Shown one piece after another: positions 18,660 through 25,988 of a stretch of DNA of 64,000 nt. The DNA comes from SHZI01 sp041396045 (GTDB lineage Bacteria; Pseudomonadota; Gammaproteobacteria; Steroidobacterales; GCA-2729495). Location of the stretch: NCBI GenBank assembly GCA_041396045.1, contig JAWKZI010000002.1:124001-188000 (forward strand). Direction: 5' to 3'. The notes under the pieces were generated by a model. It ran no database searches and had not been told where the DNA came from. It was given only the letters and a program-made list of their open reading frames with translations. Numbering within the stretch: the first letter of the stretch is position 1; each line of letters begins with the position of its first letter. A program made the position numbers and the translations under genes.

Positions 18660-19322
18660 TCAACAACCACCAAGCGGCGAACGCGGGCCTTGAATAACCG
18701 TGCGTTCGCGATGGAGTTCGATGCGACCGGTGGCATGCAGTTGTATCCAGCGACCGGCAGCCACACCGCCGCCCGTGTCTACATCGCCGCGGCTGTCGCA
18801 TAACTGCAGTTCGCGCAGCGAATCAGGCAGGGTCGGTGTACCGATCGCGCCATCGCCAGCAAAGCTGATATAGCCCGGCGCACCAGCCGGACTGGTGGTG
18901 AAGCCGGCGATGAGTTCCGGTGAGAGTCCCGAATGCTGCTGCAGGACCACTTCATCGGCATCGATCGTGGCATTGGCGTTGCGGTCTATAAATGCAGTCC
19001 AGCCTTGCGCCAGGTTGCCGCCAGCGACACAGGCAGTGGCACCGTCTGGCGTTGGGCACAAGGTAACGGTGACCTGGCGGGTGATGGCCTCGGCACGTGC
19101 CGCATGCAGGCTGGAGACCAGATCGTTGGTGGCGGCACTCATCCGGTTATTGGCAAACACGGAGGTAAATGCAGGGACGCCGAGACCCAACGCGATCGCG
19201 GCAACTGCCAGGACCACCATGAGTTCGATAAGACTGAAGCCTCGTTCTTGTAGTTTTTGCTTCGCACCGCAGCCGGAGTCGAGTCGCGTCAGGAGCCGAC
19301 ATTTTGCCGCAAGCTGCCGCAT
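18660..19322 (-). CDS. fimT: Type IV pilus pseudopilin FimT/GspH family (first copy)
   Basis: The prepilin core is ERG-FSLIELMVVLAVAAIALGLGVPAF with Glu5, followed by NNRMSAATNDLVSSLHAARAEA and ITRQVTVTLCPT, the GspH/FimT signature. The C-terminal domain has a Cys-containing ACVAGG and LQLCDSRG pair. I used the first ATG (19322), which leaves a 28-residue leader, longer than usual; an in-frame TTG at 19382 would make it longer still. It lies upstream of pilV in the same direction. Confidence 0.85.
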   Translation of the reverse strand: MRQLAAKCRLLTRLDSGCGAKQKLQERGFSLIELMVVLAVAAIALGLGVPAFTSVFANNRMSAATNDLVSSLHAARAEAITRQVTVTLCPTPDGATACVAGGNLAQGWTAFIDRNANATIDADEVVLQQHSGLSPELIAGFTTSPAGAPGYISFAGDGAIGTPTLPDSLRELQLCDSRGDVDTGGGVAAGRWIQLHATGRIELHRERTVIQGPRSPLGGC

Positions 19323-19390
19323 GGCGGGCAATTGGCGACAACCGGAGTCATAGACATGATGGTTTGAATCTTCGTAGGACAATCATGTGA

Positions 19391-19996
19391 TTACGTCGGA
19401 CAGCTCATGGCGCCGTTAGCTGTAGCGGCTGAGGTTGCACGAGGCCTGCCTGTATAGCTGACGATCACGGCACGTGCGGCCGGGAAACCGCGCCGATCGC
19501 AGAATGTCAACGTCCCGTTCACCGACCGCATTCCCCAGGGTCTGAACACAAAGGCACTCCGGTTGGCCTGAATCGACGTCATTGGCAGTGCCGGCTCTAC
19601 CTGCAGAATGCGCTCCCCGGTATCCACTTTTGGCGGGTAGTCACGATCATTGTTCACAAACACGAGCAATCCATCGGTCCAGCTGCCGGAGTTCCGGCAC
19701 TGCCGACCATCGGCACTACGGCATACGACGACTTCGGCTTCGGCAAGCAGCGCTTCATGGCGAGCCACATGCATCCCGTGTATGAAGCGATTCACCGCCG
19801 CCGTGAGACGGGCATCCAGCACGAAGTTGGTGAATGCGGGCACGGCGAGAGTGACGAGTACGACCGCTATAGCCATTGTGACCAGCAGTTCAATCAAGGT
19901 GAAACCGCGAGGTAGTGTGGAACCCGGGGCTGGTGCATGGTGGAAGGACAGTAGGTTATTGGCACCGCATGCGGCCAGCGCACAAAGCCCGTTCAA
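19391..19996 (-). CDS. Type IV pilus pseudopilin FimT/GspH family (second copy)
   Basis: A second FimT-like prepilin. LPRG is followed by FTLIELLVTMAIAVVLVTLAVPAF with Glu5, then DARLTAAVNRFIHGMHVARHEA, and the Cys-containing VVVCRSADGRQC and LTFCDRRG. No ATG gives a sensible start. The frame is open from a TTG at 19996, which would leave a 31-residue leader, so the start is uncertain. It appears to be the first gene of the pilin operon and is divergent from the Fur-family gene, with 36 bases between the starts. Confidence 0.82.
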   Translation of the reverse strand: MNGLCALAACGANNLLSFHHAPAPGSTLPRGFTLIELLVTMAIAVVLVTLAVPAFTNFVLDARLTAAVNRFIHGMHVARHEALLAEAEVVVCRSADGRQCRNSGSWTDGLLVFVNNDRDYPPKVDTGERILQVEPALPMTSIQANRSAFVFRPWGMRSVNGTLTFCDRRGFPAARAVIVSYTGRPRATSAATANGAMSCPT

Positions 19997-20032
19997 CGAC
20001 CGGATTGGCGACTTGCGCTAGACTTGTCAGCC

Positions 20033-20443
20033 ATGAGCTTGCCGTCGAGTATTGAAGTCACGCTGAGGGCGCATGGTGTGCAGCCGACACCTCGCCGTAT
20101 CGAGATCGGGCAGTTGCTTCTCGCCGGGCCCGGCCATTTTTCCGCCGACCAGATTTTGCAGCAATTGCGAAGTGAGGGCAGCAGGATCTCCAAGGCCACG
20201 GTCTATAACACCCTTAACCTCTTTTCGCGCGCCGGCATTATCCGCGAAGTGGCCGTGAACCCGTCCAGACTTGTTTACGACTCAACCACGACCCGGCATC
20301 ACCATTTCCTGATTGAGGACACTGGCGAACTGGTGGACATCGACCCTTCAGAGGTAGAACTCCGCCAACTGCCGTGTTTGCCTGAAGGCACGCACGCGGC
20401 CAGCGTCGAGGTCATCATCCGCGTTCGCCGCACCCCGTCGTAG
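20033..20443 (+). CDS. Fur family transcriptional regulator, Irr/PerR-like
   Basis: A 136-residue metalloregulator. The winged helix is in TPRRIEIGQLLLAGPGHFSA through SRISKATVYNTLNLFSRAGI. The dimerization part begins REVAVNPSRLVYDSTTT, then RHHHFLIEDTGELVDI, which resembles the His-rich metal- or heme-linked motif of Irr more than classical Fur. The C-terminal CxxC zinc pairs of Fur and PerR are absent (only one Cys). It probably represses iron- or peroxide-related genes; targets cannot be deduced here. The ATG at 20033 is preferred to an upstream TTG. Confidence 0.85.
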   Translation: MSLPSSIEVTLRAHGVQPTPRRIEIGQLLLAGPGHFSADQILQQLRSEGSRISKATVYNTLNLFSRAGIIREVAVNPSRLVYDSTTTRHHHFLIEDTGELVDIDPSEVELRQLPCLPEGTHAASVEVIIRVRRTPS

Positions 20444-20495
20444 GGTCCGCTTCTGCAGGCGCGGCTTCTGCCGCCAGCCAGGCCACAACCTAAAT

Positions 20496-20524
20496 TTGAT
20501 GGCTCTTTGGCCTTTCCCTATACT
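20496..20524 (+). promoter_or_regulatory. Sigma-70 promoter for tRNA-Thr
   Basis: TTGATG (20496-20501), a 17-base spacer, and TATACT (20519-20524). The GC-rich stretch CCGCCCGGC follows, a discriminator typical of stringently controlled stable-RNA promoters, just before the tRNA 5' end at 20536. Confidence 0.75.
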
Positions 20525-20535
20525 TCCGCCCGGCT

Positions 20536-20611
20536 GCCGGGATAGCTCAGTTGGCAGAGCACCGCATTCGTAATGCGGGGGTCGGAGGTTCGACTCCTCT
20601 TCCCGGCACCA
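20536..20611 (+). tRNA. tRNA-Thr (anticodon CGT)
   Basis: A complete 76-base cloverleaf with encoded CCA. The acceptor stem GCCGGGA pairs with TCCCGGC. The anticodon arm is CCGCA-TTCGTAA-TGCGG, giving anticodon CGT (codon ACG). The T arm contains GGTTCGACTCC. The sequence closely resembles gammaproteobacterial tRNA-Thr(CGT). Confidence 0.97.
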
Positions 20612-20629
20612 CTCCCAAATAAGGGCAAA

Positions 20630-20650
20630 TAAGGGGACGCTACCCTTTAT
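20630..20650. repeat. Short palindromic element, possibly REP-like
   Basis: ATAAGGG-GACGCTA-CCCTTTAT is an imperfect inverted repeat, preceded by a direct repeat of CAAATAAGGG. It lies 19 bases after tRNA-Thr. The core GGGGACGCTACCC resembles extragenic palindromes linked to REP-associated transposases in related genomes, an inference from memory of the motif. It has no T tract, so it is not a good intrinsic terminator. Confidence 0.35.
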
Positions 20651-20685
20651 GTCCTGTCCGAACCATTCCTTGAAGGGAAACATTT

Positions 20686-21276
20686 ATGTCCATGATGAAG
20701 CGGCTGCGGCCGTTCCTGTCGGCCAGTGCGGTTGCGCTGGCCACCGTCGGCATAGTCTCGGCTTACGCCCAGACGCAGCCGCCAGGTGGCTCAATTTCGT
20801 CCACAGAGACGATTACCGCCACCGTGACCAAGATCGACAAGAAGGATCGCTGGGTCACCTTGAAGATGGCGGATGGCAAGCTCGTTGACCTTCATATTGG
20901 TCCGGTTGCCAGGAACTTTGATCAGGTCAACGTCGGTGATCGGGTAACCGCCAGGCAGCAGGACACGGTGGACATCACGGTGATTCCTCCTGGCCAGGCC
21001 GCACCGAATGTTTCCGGTGGCTCCAGCATGGTGGGCGCACCAGCCGGCAGCAAGCCGCTGGGTGTGAAAGTAGATACTGTTGTCATCACGGGGCGGGTTA
21101 CGGCTATCGACCATGACCAGCGCCTGGTGACCCTTCTGGGTCCGCTGGGGAATTCCCACACGATTGAGGTTGGCTCGTTGGCCGCGCGTCTGAATGAAAT
21201 CAAGACGGGTGATAGTGTCCAGGTTACCCTGAAGTCATCCACCATGATCGAAGTGACGGCGCCAGCGAAAAAATAA
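20686..21276 (+). CDS. Secreted protein with a duplicated OB-like module, unknown function
   Basis: A protein of 196 residues with a signal peptide ending VSAYA-Q (about residue 29). The mature part contains two similar modules: TATVTKIDKKDRWVTLKM...VDLHIGPVARNF...VGDRV (about 44-92) and TGRVTAIDHDQRLVTLLG...HTIEVGSLAARL...GDSVQV (about 137-185). The shared pattern V-T-x-I-D-x2-x-R-x-V-T-L suggests an internal duplication of a small beta-barrel. A good AAGGGAA ribosome-binding site precedes the ATG. The function is unknown; a periplasmic location is inferred. Confidence 0.75.
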   Translation: MSMMKRLRPFLSASAVALATVGIVSAYAQTQPPGGSISSTETITATVTKIDKKDRWVTLKMADGKLVDLHIGPVARNFDQVNVGDRVTARQQDTVDITVIPPGQAAPNVSGGSSMVGAPAGSKPLGVKVDTVVITGRVTAIDHDQRLVTLLGPLGNSHTIEVGSLAARLNEIKTGDSVQVTLKSSTMIEVTAPAKK

Positions 21277-21329
21277 CAAGGCAGTCGATTCTTCTTCTTT
21301 TTCTTCGAACCCGGCAGGGAGTGCCAGTC

Positions 21330-22028
21330 ATGCAAGGTCGTCAACTCAATGGGGTGCTCTGTGTCCTCGCAACACTTGTCCTGCTGTTTGCAGCATCTGT
21401 AACGCAAGCCAGGGAAAAGTGGCCTGCCACCAGCACCGACGGACTTGAGCTGGTCCCCAATACCAAGGTGGATGCCGTCTACCGAATGCCTGGTGCCACG
21501 CTCGCACCGTACCGGAAGGTCGTCATTCTCGACTGCGCTGTGGCATTCGCCAAGAACTGGGAACGTGATTTCAATCGCGACAGCATGTTCTCGGATCGTG
21601 TGACGGCGAAAGACATGGACAGGATCCGCAAAGCGTTATCCGACGAGTTTCGCAAGATCTTCACGCAGGAGTTGCAGGCCAGGGGCGGATACGAGATTGT
21701 GGATGCAGGGGGCAAAGACGTACTGATTTTAAGGCCGGCCATCGTCAACCTGATGATCGTGGCGCCGGATGTGAAATCGCCCAACATGAACACGACCTTC
21801 TCTGCGTCTGGCGGTGCCATGACGCTATACATGGAGTTCTACGATTCCATGACCAATGCATTGATTGGCCGGGTGCTCGACAGTGCACAATCACGTGATT
21901 CGGGGCTGATCCAGGTGCGCGACAGTGTGACCAACAAGCAGGACGCAGACCAGATCCTGCGCAAGTGGGCAAAAATCCTGGTCGCTGCACTAGATGAGGC
22001 CGCTAAAAAGGCACCAGCCTCCGGTTGA
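21330..22028 (+). CDS. DUF3313-like secreted protein
   Basis: A protein of 232 residues with a signal peptide ending VTQA-REKW. The mature start TSTDGLELVPNTKVDAVYRM followed by ATLAPYRKVVILDCAVAF is the pattern of the DUF3313 family, often annotated as periplasmic or lipoprotein. No lipobox Cys is placed correctly here. The ATG at 21330 was chosen because AGGGAG lies about 9 bases upstream; an in-frame GTG at 21321 is too close to it. It probably forms a unit with the preceding secreted protein (53-base gap). The role is unknown. Confidence 0.7.
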   Translation: MQGRQLNGVLCVLATLVLLFAASVTQAREKWPATSTDGLELVPNTKVDAVYRMPGATLAPYRKVVILDCAVAFAKNWERDFNRDSMFSDRVTAKDMDRIRKALSDEFRKIFTQELQARGGYEIVDAGGKDVLILRPAIVNLMIVAPDVKSPNMNTTFSASGGAMTLYMEFYDSMTNALIGRVLDSAQSRDSGLIQVRDSVTNKQDADQILRKWAKILVAALDEAAKKAPASG

Positions 22029-22134
22029 TACGGACGTAACTTCCCGGCACACGCACAATGTGCAGCACCGTCCGCGCATGCCTTCCGGCTTTCCTGGCCA
22101 ACTGCGTTCTGGCGACCAGGACCATCAGTACAGC

Positions 22135-23673
22135 TTAGCCCGACTCGGCAGATTGCGTGGCCCGTTGCCTGGCCATCGCCTTGTAGGCCGTGTAGTACTT
22201 GTAGATATTGCCGACATAGTTGACCGTTTCGTGGCCGATCTCGCGCGCAGCAATAATCTCGACATTGCCAAACCACTGGTTGGAATCCAGGCCAACGGCC
22301 TTCGCCTTGGTGCGCAAGCTCGCGATGCGTGCCGGGCCGGCATTGTAGGCCGCAAGGGTGAATAGGCCGCGGTCAAGCTGATCCAGGGCTGGATCAGAGA
22401 AGTAGCGGTCTCGCAGAAAGCGCATGTACTTGATGCCGGCGTGGATGTTGTTATCCAACTTCTCTACGTTCCGTATGCCGACGTTGGGGCCAGCCGCTGT
22501 CGATGGCTTGATCTGCATCACGCCCACAGCACCGGCACGACTGCGCTTGGACTGATTCAACGCCGATTCCTGGTAACCCTGAGCAATCGCAAGCAACCAG
22601 TCCATGTCGTACGCCGTAGCGTATTTCTGGAAGTAGGACGCCATCTTGCGATATTTCGAGAGCTCCGCTTTGCTGATCGGATTCTTGAGTCGTTCGGTTT
22701 TGCCCAGGTAACGGTTGATCAGAATGTTACCGAAGAGCGTGCCGGCTCGATGCGTTTTGACAAAGCTGTTGACTACTTCCTCAAGTTGCGGCGCGTCCTT
22801 GCGTATTGCCCAGGCAACTGTGCCATCAGTACGCAACGGAGCTTCCGGATGCACGGTCAACTGGTCGTAGATTCCGACCCAGAAATCTGCAACAGGACGC
22901 TTGCCAACCGTTGCCGGAACGATACCGGCATCCACCATCTGCATGATGTCTTCATCTTCAAGGCGCGAGTCAGCTTCCTGAATCAGAACCGGCTTCAGGC
23001 CTGCATTTGTGAGTCGACCGTTGAGTGCTGCCAGATCCTCGTGATAGCTGCTTGATCGCCGTACGTGAATCTCCCTGCCGGCGAGATCGGCTTCAATCGT
23101 GATAGCCGGCGCGTCTTTCCTTGTGACAACGACATCCTCGATTCCGGAGTCGGTTGCAACGGAAAACGCCACGGTTTTGCGCCGGATGTCTGTAACGGCA
23201 AATGCACCTATCGCGATATCGCCGTACCCTGCGGCCAGAGCCGAGAGCAACCGGTCCCGTGGCGTCGGAATGATGACGATCTTCGGCCGCAGCTTCGATT
23301 TGCCGATAGCCGGGAGAGATTTCTCCAGTTCGCGCAGTGCTTCGTAGGCAATACCTCGTTGTTCCGGGCCGTCAAGGTAGTAAAGTGTCTTGCTGAACGG
23401 CACCAGCGCACGCAGGAAACGCCGCACCTCCAGGCCGTTGTAGTCACCAGTCCACTTCTGGTTCAGGTTGAGGATGTCAGCGGTGGCCAGATCCTGAAAG
23501 GGTTTTGGATCAGACGAGGGCGCCGCAGTGCTTGTCTTGGCATCCCCGGGTGCTGATGTTTCTGCGGCCAACGCGGGTGTGGTTGCGGCTGCCGGTGCCT
23601 TTTGATCGCATGCGACTATCGGCAATGCCAATACAAGTACCAGCACTTGCCAATTTGTCCGGCGGACGTACAT
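22135..23673 (-). CDS. MltF-like lipoprotein lytic transglycosylase
   Basis: A lipoprotein of 512 residues (lipobox LPIVAC, Cys22) with an Ala/Pro/Thr-rich linker. A periplasmic solute-binding domain follows (about 110-330; IVIIPTPRDRLLSALAAGYGDIAIGAFAVT). The C-terminal lysozyme-like SLT domain (about 355-490) has the catalytic Glu in QGYQESALNQ, then GAVGVMQIKPSTA and LAAYNAGPARI. This is the MltF architecture, cutting peptidoglycan with anhydromuropeptide release at the outer membrane. It converges on the DUF3313 gene. Confidence 0.9.
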   Translation of the reverse strand: MYVRRTNWQVLVLVLALPIVACDQKAPAAATTPALAAETSAPGDAKTSTAAPSSDPKPFQDLATADILNLNQKWTGDYNGLEVRRFLRALVPFSKTLYYLDGPEQRGIAYEALRELEKSLPAIGKSKLRPKIVIIPTPRDRLLSALAAGYGDIAIGAFAVTDIRRKTVAFSVATDSGIEDVVVTRKDAPAITIEADLAGREIHVRRSSSYHEDLAALNGRLTNAGLKPVLIQEADSRLEDEDIMQMVDAGIVPATVGKRPVADFWVGIYDQLTVHPEAPLRTDGTVAWAIRKDAPQLEEVVNSFVKTHRAGTLFGNILINRYLGKTERLKNPISKAELSKYRKMASYFQKYATAYDMDWLLAIAQGYQESALNQSKRSRAGAVGVMQIKPSTAAGPNVGIRNVEKLDNNIHAGIKYMRFLRDRYFSDPALDQLDRGLFTLAAYNAGPARIASLRTKAKAVGLDSNQWFGNVEIIAAREIGHETVNYVGNIYKYYTAYKAMARQRATQSAESG

Positions 23674-23706
23674 GAATCAACCCCGGGCCATCGACCGGGA
23701 TAACAC

Positions 23707-24546
23707 TTAAAAGTGCATGGTCAAGTAGAACTGTGGTCCCCAGTAATCATAGTTGTACTCGCCGTCCCAGTTCGACTTGTCCGCTTTGATTCTGAGTCTG
23801 AAGTAGTCGATGGCGACGCCCGCCCCAAACCGGCTGGCCAGACGATACTCGGTGTAGGCGCGTGCATTGACCAGGGAACCCTTGAGGTCGAGTTGATCTT
23901 CACCGAACTTGAGCGAAAAGAAGGATGCGCCGGCACCAGCCGACCACTTGCCTGCGAACTGGTGGTCGTAACGCAGCCCGATGAGCGGCAGCGGCAGGTC
24001 GGCATCTGCGCTGGTTTCCGCGGTCAGGTCATCATCGCTTAATGAAGTGGAGCCAGCCAGCTTGAGGGAAACCCTGTCCCAGTGAACGCCAACAGTGACT
24101 GCAACTTCATCGTTCTCGCGTTTCAGGAAGGAGTATGAATAGGTAATCGGGATCATCTCGATGCGGTGAGTGGTATCGACGGTCGCATTCACGGGATAAA
24201 TCTCGTCGCCGATCGCGATCTGCCGGTCGATGGCCCGATGGCCTGTTTGAGTGAAGCGGCTGTACGTTGCGCCCAGTCGATGGCGCTCCGCAATCCGCCA
24301 CTCGAAACCGGACCAGAATCCGGAATCGTCCTGATCAACGCCAAGGTCGTTGTCCAGGTCGATCTTGTCGCCAATCTGGCCTGAGCTGTCTATCTTGACG
24401 TTGGTGTCGAAGGCGGGCAGAAAAGCACCGGCCATGATCGTGAATCGTCCATCGTCGGTACTGGAAGTGTCGGCTTGCACAACCTGGCACATCGCACAGA
24501 TGAGCACGCTGACCGAAATGGAACGGGTCAGGAGTAACCGATTCAT
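23707..24546 (-). CDS. Outer-membrane beta-barrel protein of unknown function
   Basis: A protein of 279 residues. The start at 24546 gives a signal peptide ending CQVVQADTS, preceded by GAGGGGT. The mature protein has alternating strands such as WRIAERHRLGATYSRFTQTG and FGAGVAIDYFRLRIKADKS and ends FYLTMHF, a terminal Phe suited to BAM-dependent insertion. GWNW-like or porin signatures are absent, so the substrate is unknown. It follows 33 bases upstream (in transcription order) of the MltF-like gene and may be co-transcribed with it. Confidence 0.8.
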   Translation of the reverse strand: MNRLLLTRSISVSVLICAMCQVVQADTSSTDDGRFTIMAGAFLPAFDTNVKIDSSGQIGDKIDLDNDLGVDQDDSGFWSGFEWRIAERHRLGATYSRFTQTGHRAIDRQIAIGDEIYPVNATVDTTHRIEMIPITYSYSFLKRENDEVAVTVGVHWDRVSLKLAGSTSLSDDDLTAETSADADLPLPLIGLRYDHQFAGKWSAGAGASFFSLKFGEDQLDLKGSLVNARAYTEYRLASRFGAGVAIDYFRLRIKADKSNWDGEYNYDYWGPQFYLTMHF

Positions 24547-24672
24547 GTAGGCACCACCCCTCAAAAGGCAAATTCGTAGCCAGGCACAGGGCCTGGGTAT
24601 GTCATGGTCCGGCGTGCGTCGATGCCAGGTAATCGGCGCTGAGGTGCTTTGGCTGCAACCCGTTGTTGACTG

Positions 24673-24678
24673 ATTATA
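24673..24678 (-). promoter_or_regulatory. Possible -10 element for the barrel gene
   Basis: On the minus strand a perfect TATAAT occurs at 24678-24673, about 127 bases before the barrel start codon. The -35 region 17 bases upstream (GATAAA-like) is weak, so this is only a candidate. Confidence 0.35.
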
Positions 24679-24839
24679 TGTTGGCCGCGGCACTATTTAT
24701 CACTTTGCCTACCTTTTCTATCAGAATCACTGGGGCACTGAATGATAATGTCATCGTTTGTCGCGAGGGTGTCGATGAAGAGTCTGCTGATCGCCTGGTC
24801 AATGCCTGTTTTCAGGATGTGCCGGTCGTCAGGTTATGA
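24678..24839 (+). CDS. Possible small protein of 53 residues upstream of the thioesterase
   Basis: This occupies most of an otherwise empty 300-base gap (24547-24849). The frame runs from ATG at 24678 to TGA at 24837. It begins MLAAALFITLPTFSIRITGA, a short hydrophobic stretch, and continues as ALNDNVIVCREGVDEESADR and VNACFQDVPVVRL. The second half has codon use like the neighbouring genes. It ends 10 bases before the thioesterase start. No clear Shine-Dalgarno element precedes the ATG, so it may instead be a remnant of a longer gene. I do not recognise a family. Confidence 0.3.
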   Translation: MLAAALFITLPTFSIRITGALNDNVIVCREGVDEESADRLVNACFQDVPVVRL

Positions 24840-24849
24840 GTGACCAGCC

Positions 24850-25287
24850 ATGAGCCGACCAACCGGAAAACAGCCAGACGAACTCGCCGCTCGCGTGCTG
24901 GCGCTCGCTGGTGATGCTGCCGGTGCCGCAGGCATCAAAGTGCTACTGGCTGAACCGGGCCGTGTACACCTCGGTGTTTCCCGGCGGGATGACCTCCTGC
25001 AGTTCAAGGGTTATTTCCACGGCGGTGTAATCAGTGGCCTTGCTGATCTGGCGGGTGGTGGCGCAGTTGCAACCATGCTGCCGGCAGGTCATGGCGTCGT
25101 CACGATCAGCCTGAATATCAATTTTCTGGCGCCGGCGCGCGGTGAGCGGTTGGTTGCCAGGGGCACCGTGATCAAGGTGGGCGGTACGATCGGTGTGGCG
25201 AGCGTCGAGGTGCTGGCCGAGCGTGGAGGAATCGAGGAGGTCACAGCGACCGGGACCGTGACCTACCGGGTGGTCGCTGGCAGCTAG
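24850..25287 (+). CDS. PaaI-type hotdog-fold thioesterase
   Basis: A protein of 145 residues. YFHGGVISGLADLAGGGAVA (about residues 55-74) matches the active-site helix of PaaI/YbgC-like acyl-CoA thioesterases (HGG followed by an acidic residue on the hot-dog helix). TISLNINFLAPARGERLVAR is the second hallmark. It probably hydrolyses aromatic or medium-chain acyl-CoA. Its stop overlaps the end of the convergent exosortase gene by four bases. Confidence 0.85.
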   Translation: MSRPTGKQPDELAARVLALAGDAAGAAGIKVLLAEPGRVHLGVSRRDDLLQFKGYFHGGVISGLADLAGGGAVATMLPAGHGVVTISLNINFLAPARGERLVARGTVIKVGGTIGVASVEVLAERGGIEEVTATGTVTYRVVAGS

Positions 25288-25988
25288 TCTTCAGTCGCGC
25301 AGCGCAGGCCCCAGATTGCGAGCGGCACGGTGAGCATCAGCACCAGCGTAGCGTGCTGTTTGAACAGATGGAAATCGTCAAAGGCATTGCCCGTAATCAG
25401 CGGCACAATCAGCATGAGTGCCACATAGGCGCTGGCTGCGACCAGCGCCGCTTTGCGGCGGTTACCGCTTTCGCCAACCATCACTTGTGCCGCGAGTGCC
25501 GGCAGGTAGATGGCGAGGCCAATAGCCCTGTGCACTTCTTCGGTGCCAAACCAGCCATCGAGCACGGGACCGAGCGCCATAGCCATCAGGATTCGCACGA
25601 CATTGATAGTGACTGCTGTGCCCCAGGCCAGCAGAAGGGACGCACCCAGCAGCACGGGCCACTCCAGAAACTGGGTCGGTGTGAGCGCGACATCCCGCGG
25701 CGGGCGGGCCAGCCAGCACCATCCCAGGAAAGACAGAATCATGAAGTTGATGCCGGCGCAGCCCTTCACGAGCACGATCCCGGCCGTTGCACTCTGCCAC
25801 TCGCCAGCTCCTGTTGGATGAAAATGCTCCCCCGTTATAGTCTGTAGCAGTACCGCAACCGGTCGAAGCATCCAGCCAAGCTCTGTCGCAGTGGCTATGC
25901 TGTAGTGCTGTTTCAGGGCGCAGGCGAGCAGCGCAGCAGCAAGCCACCAGAGACAGGTTGAAGCGTCTGCCCGGAACCGGCTAATCAC
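25284..25988 (-). CDS. Exosortase family transpeptidase (resembles exosortase K)
   Basis: A multi-pass membrane protein of 234 residues. The exosortase catalytic triad is visible: Cys77 in VLVKGCAGINFMILSFLGW, Arg132 in TINVVRILMAM and His152 in EEVHRAIGLAIYLP. Exosortases cleave PEP-CTERM-type tails and pass the protein towards the cell surface. The GTG at 25988 overlaps the stop codon of the upstream VIT/VWA gene (GTGATTAG), so the pair is translationally coupled and that protein is the obvious dedicated substrate. The assignment to the K subfamily is an estimate from size and motif context; membership in the wider family is much firmer. Confidence 0.85.
   Translation of the reverse strand: MISRFRADASTCLWWLAAALLACALKQHYSIATATELGWMLRPVAVLLQTITGEHFHPTGAGEWQSATAGIVLVKGCAGINFMILSFLGWCWLARPPRDVALTPTQFLEWPVLLGASLLLAWGTAVTINVVRILMAMALGPVLDGWFGTEEVHRAIGLAIYLPALAAQVMVGESGNRRKAALVAASAYVALMLIVPLITGNAFDDFHLFKQHATLVLMLTVPLAIWGLRCATED

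Noticed and set aside
24546..24693. N-terminal extension of the barrel protein
   Set aside because: The extra 49 residues lack a signal peptide; the ATG at 24546 gives a proper one and a ribosome-binding site.
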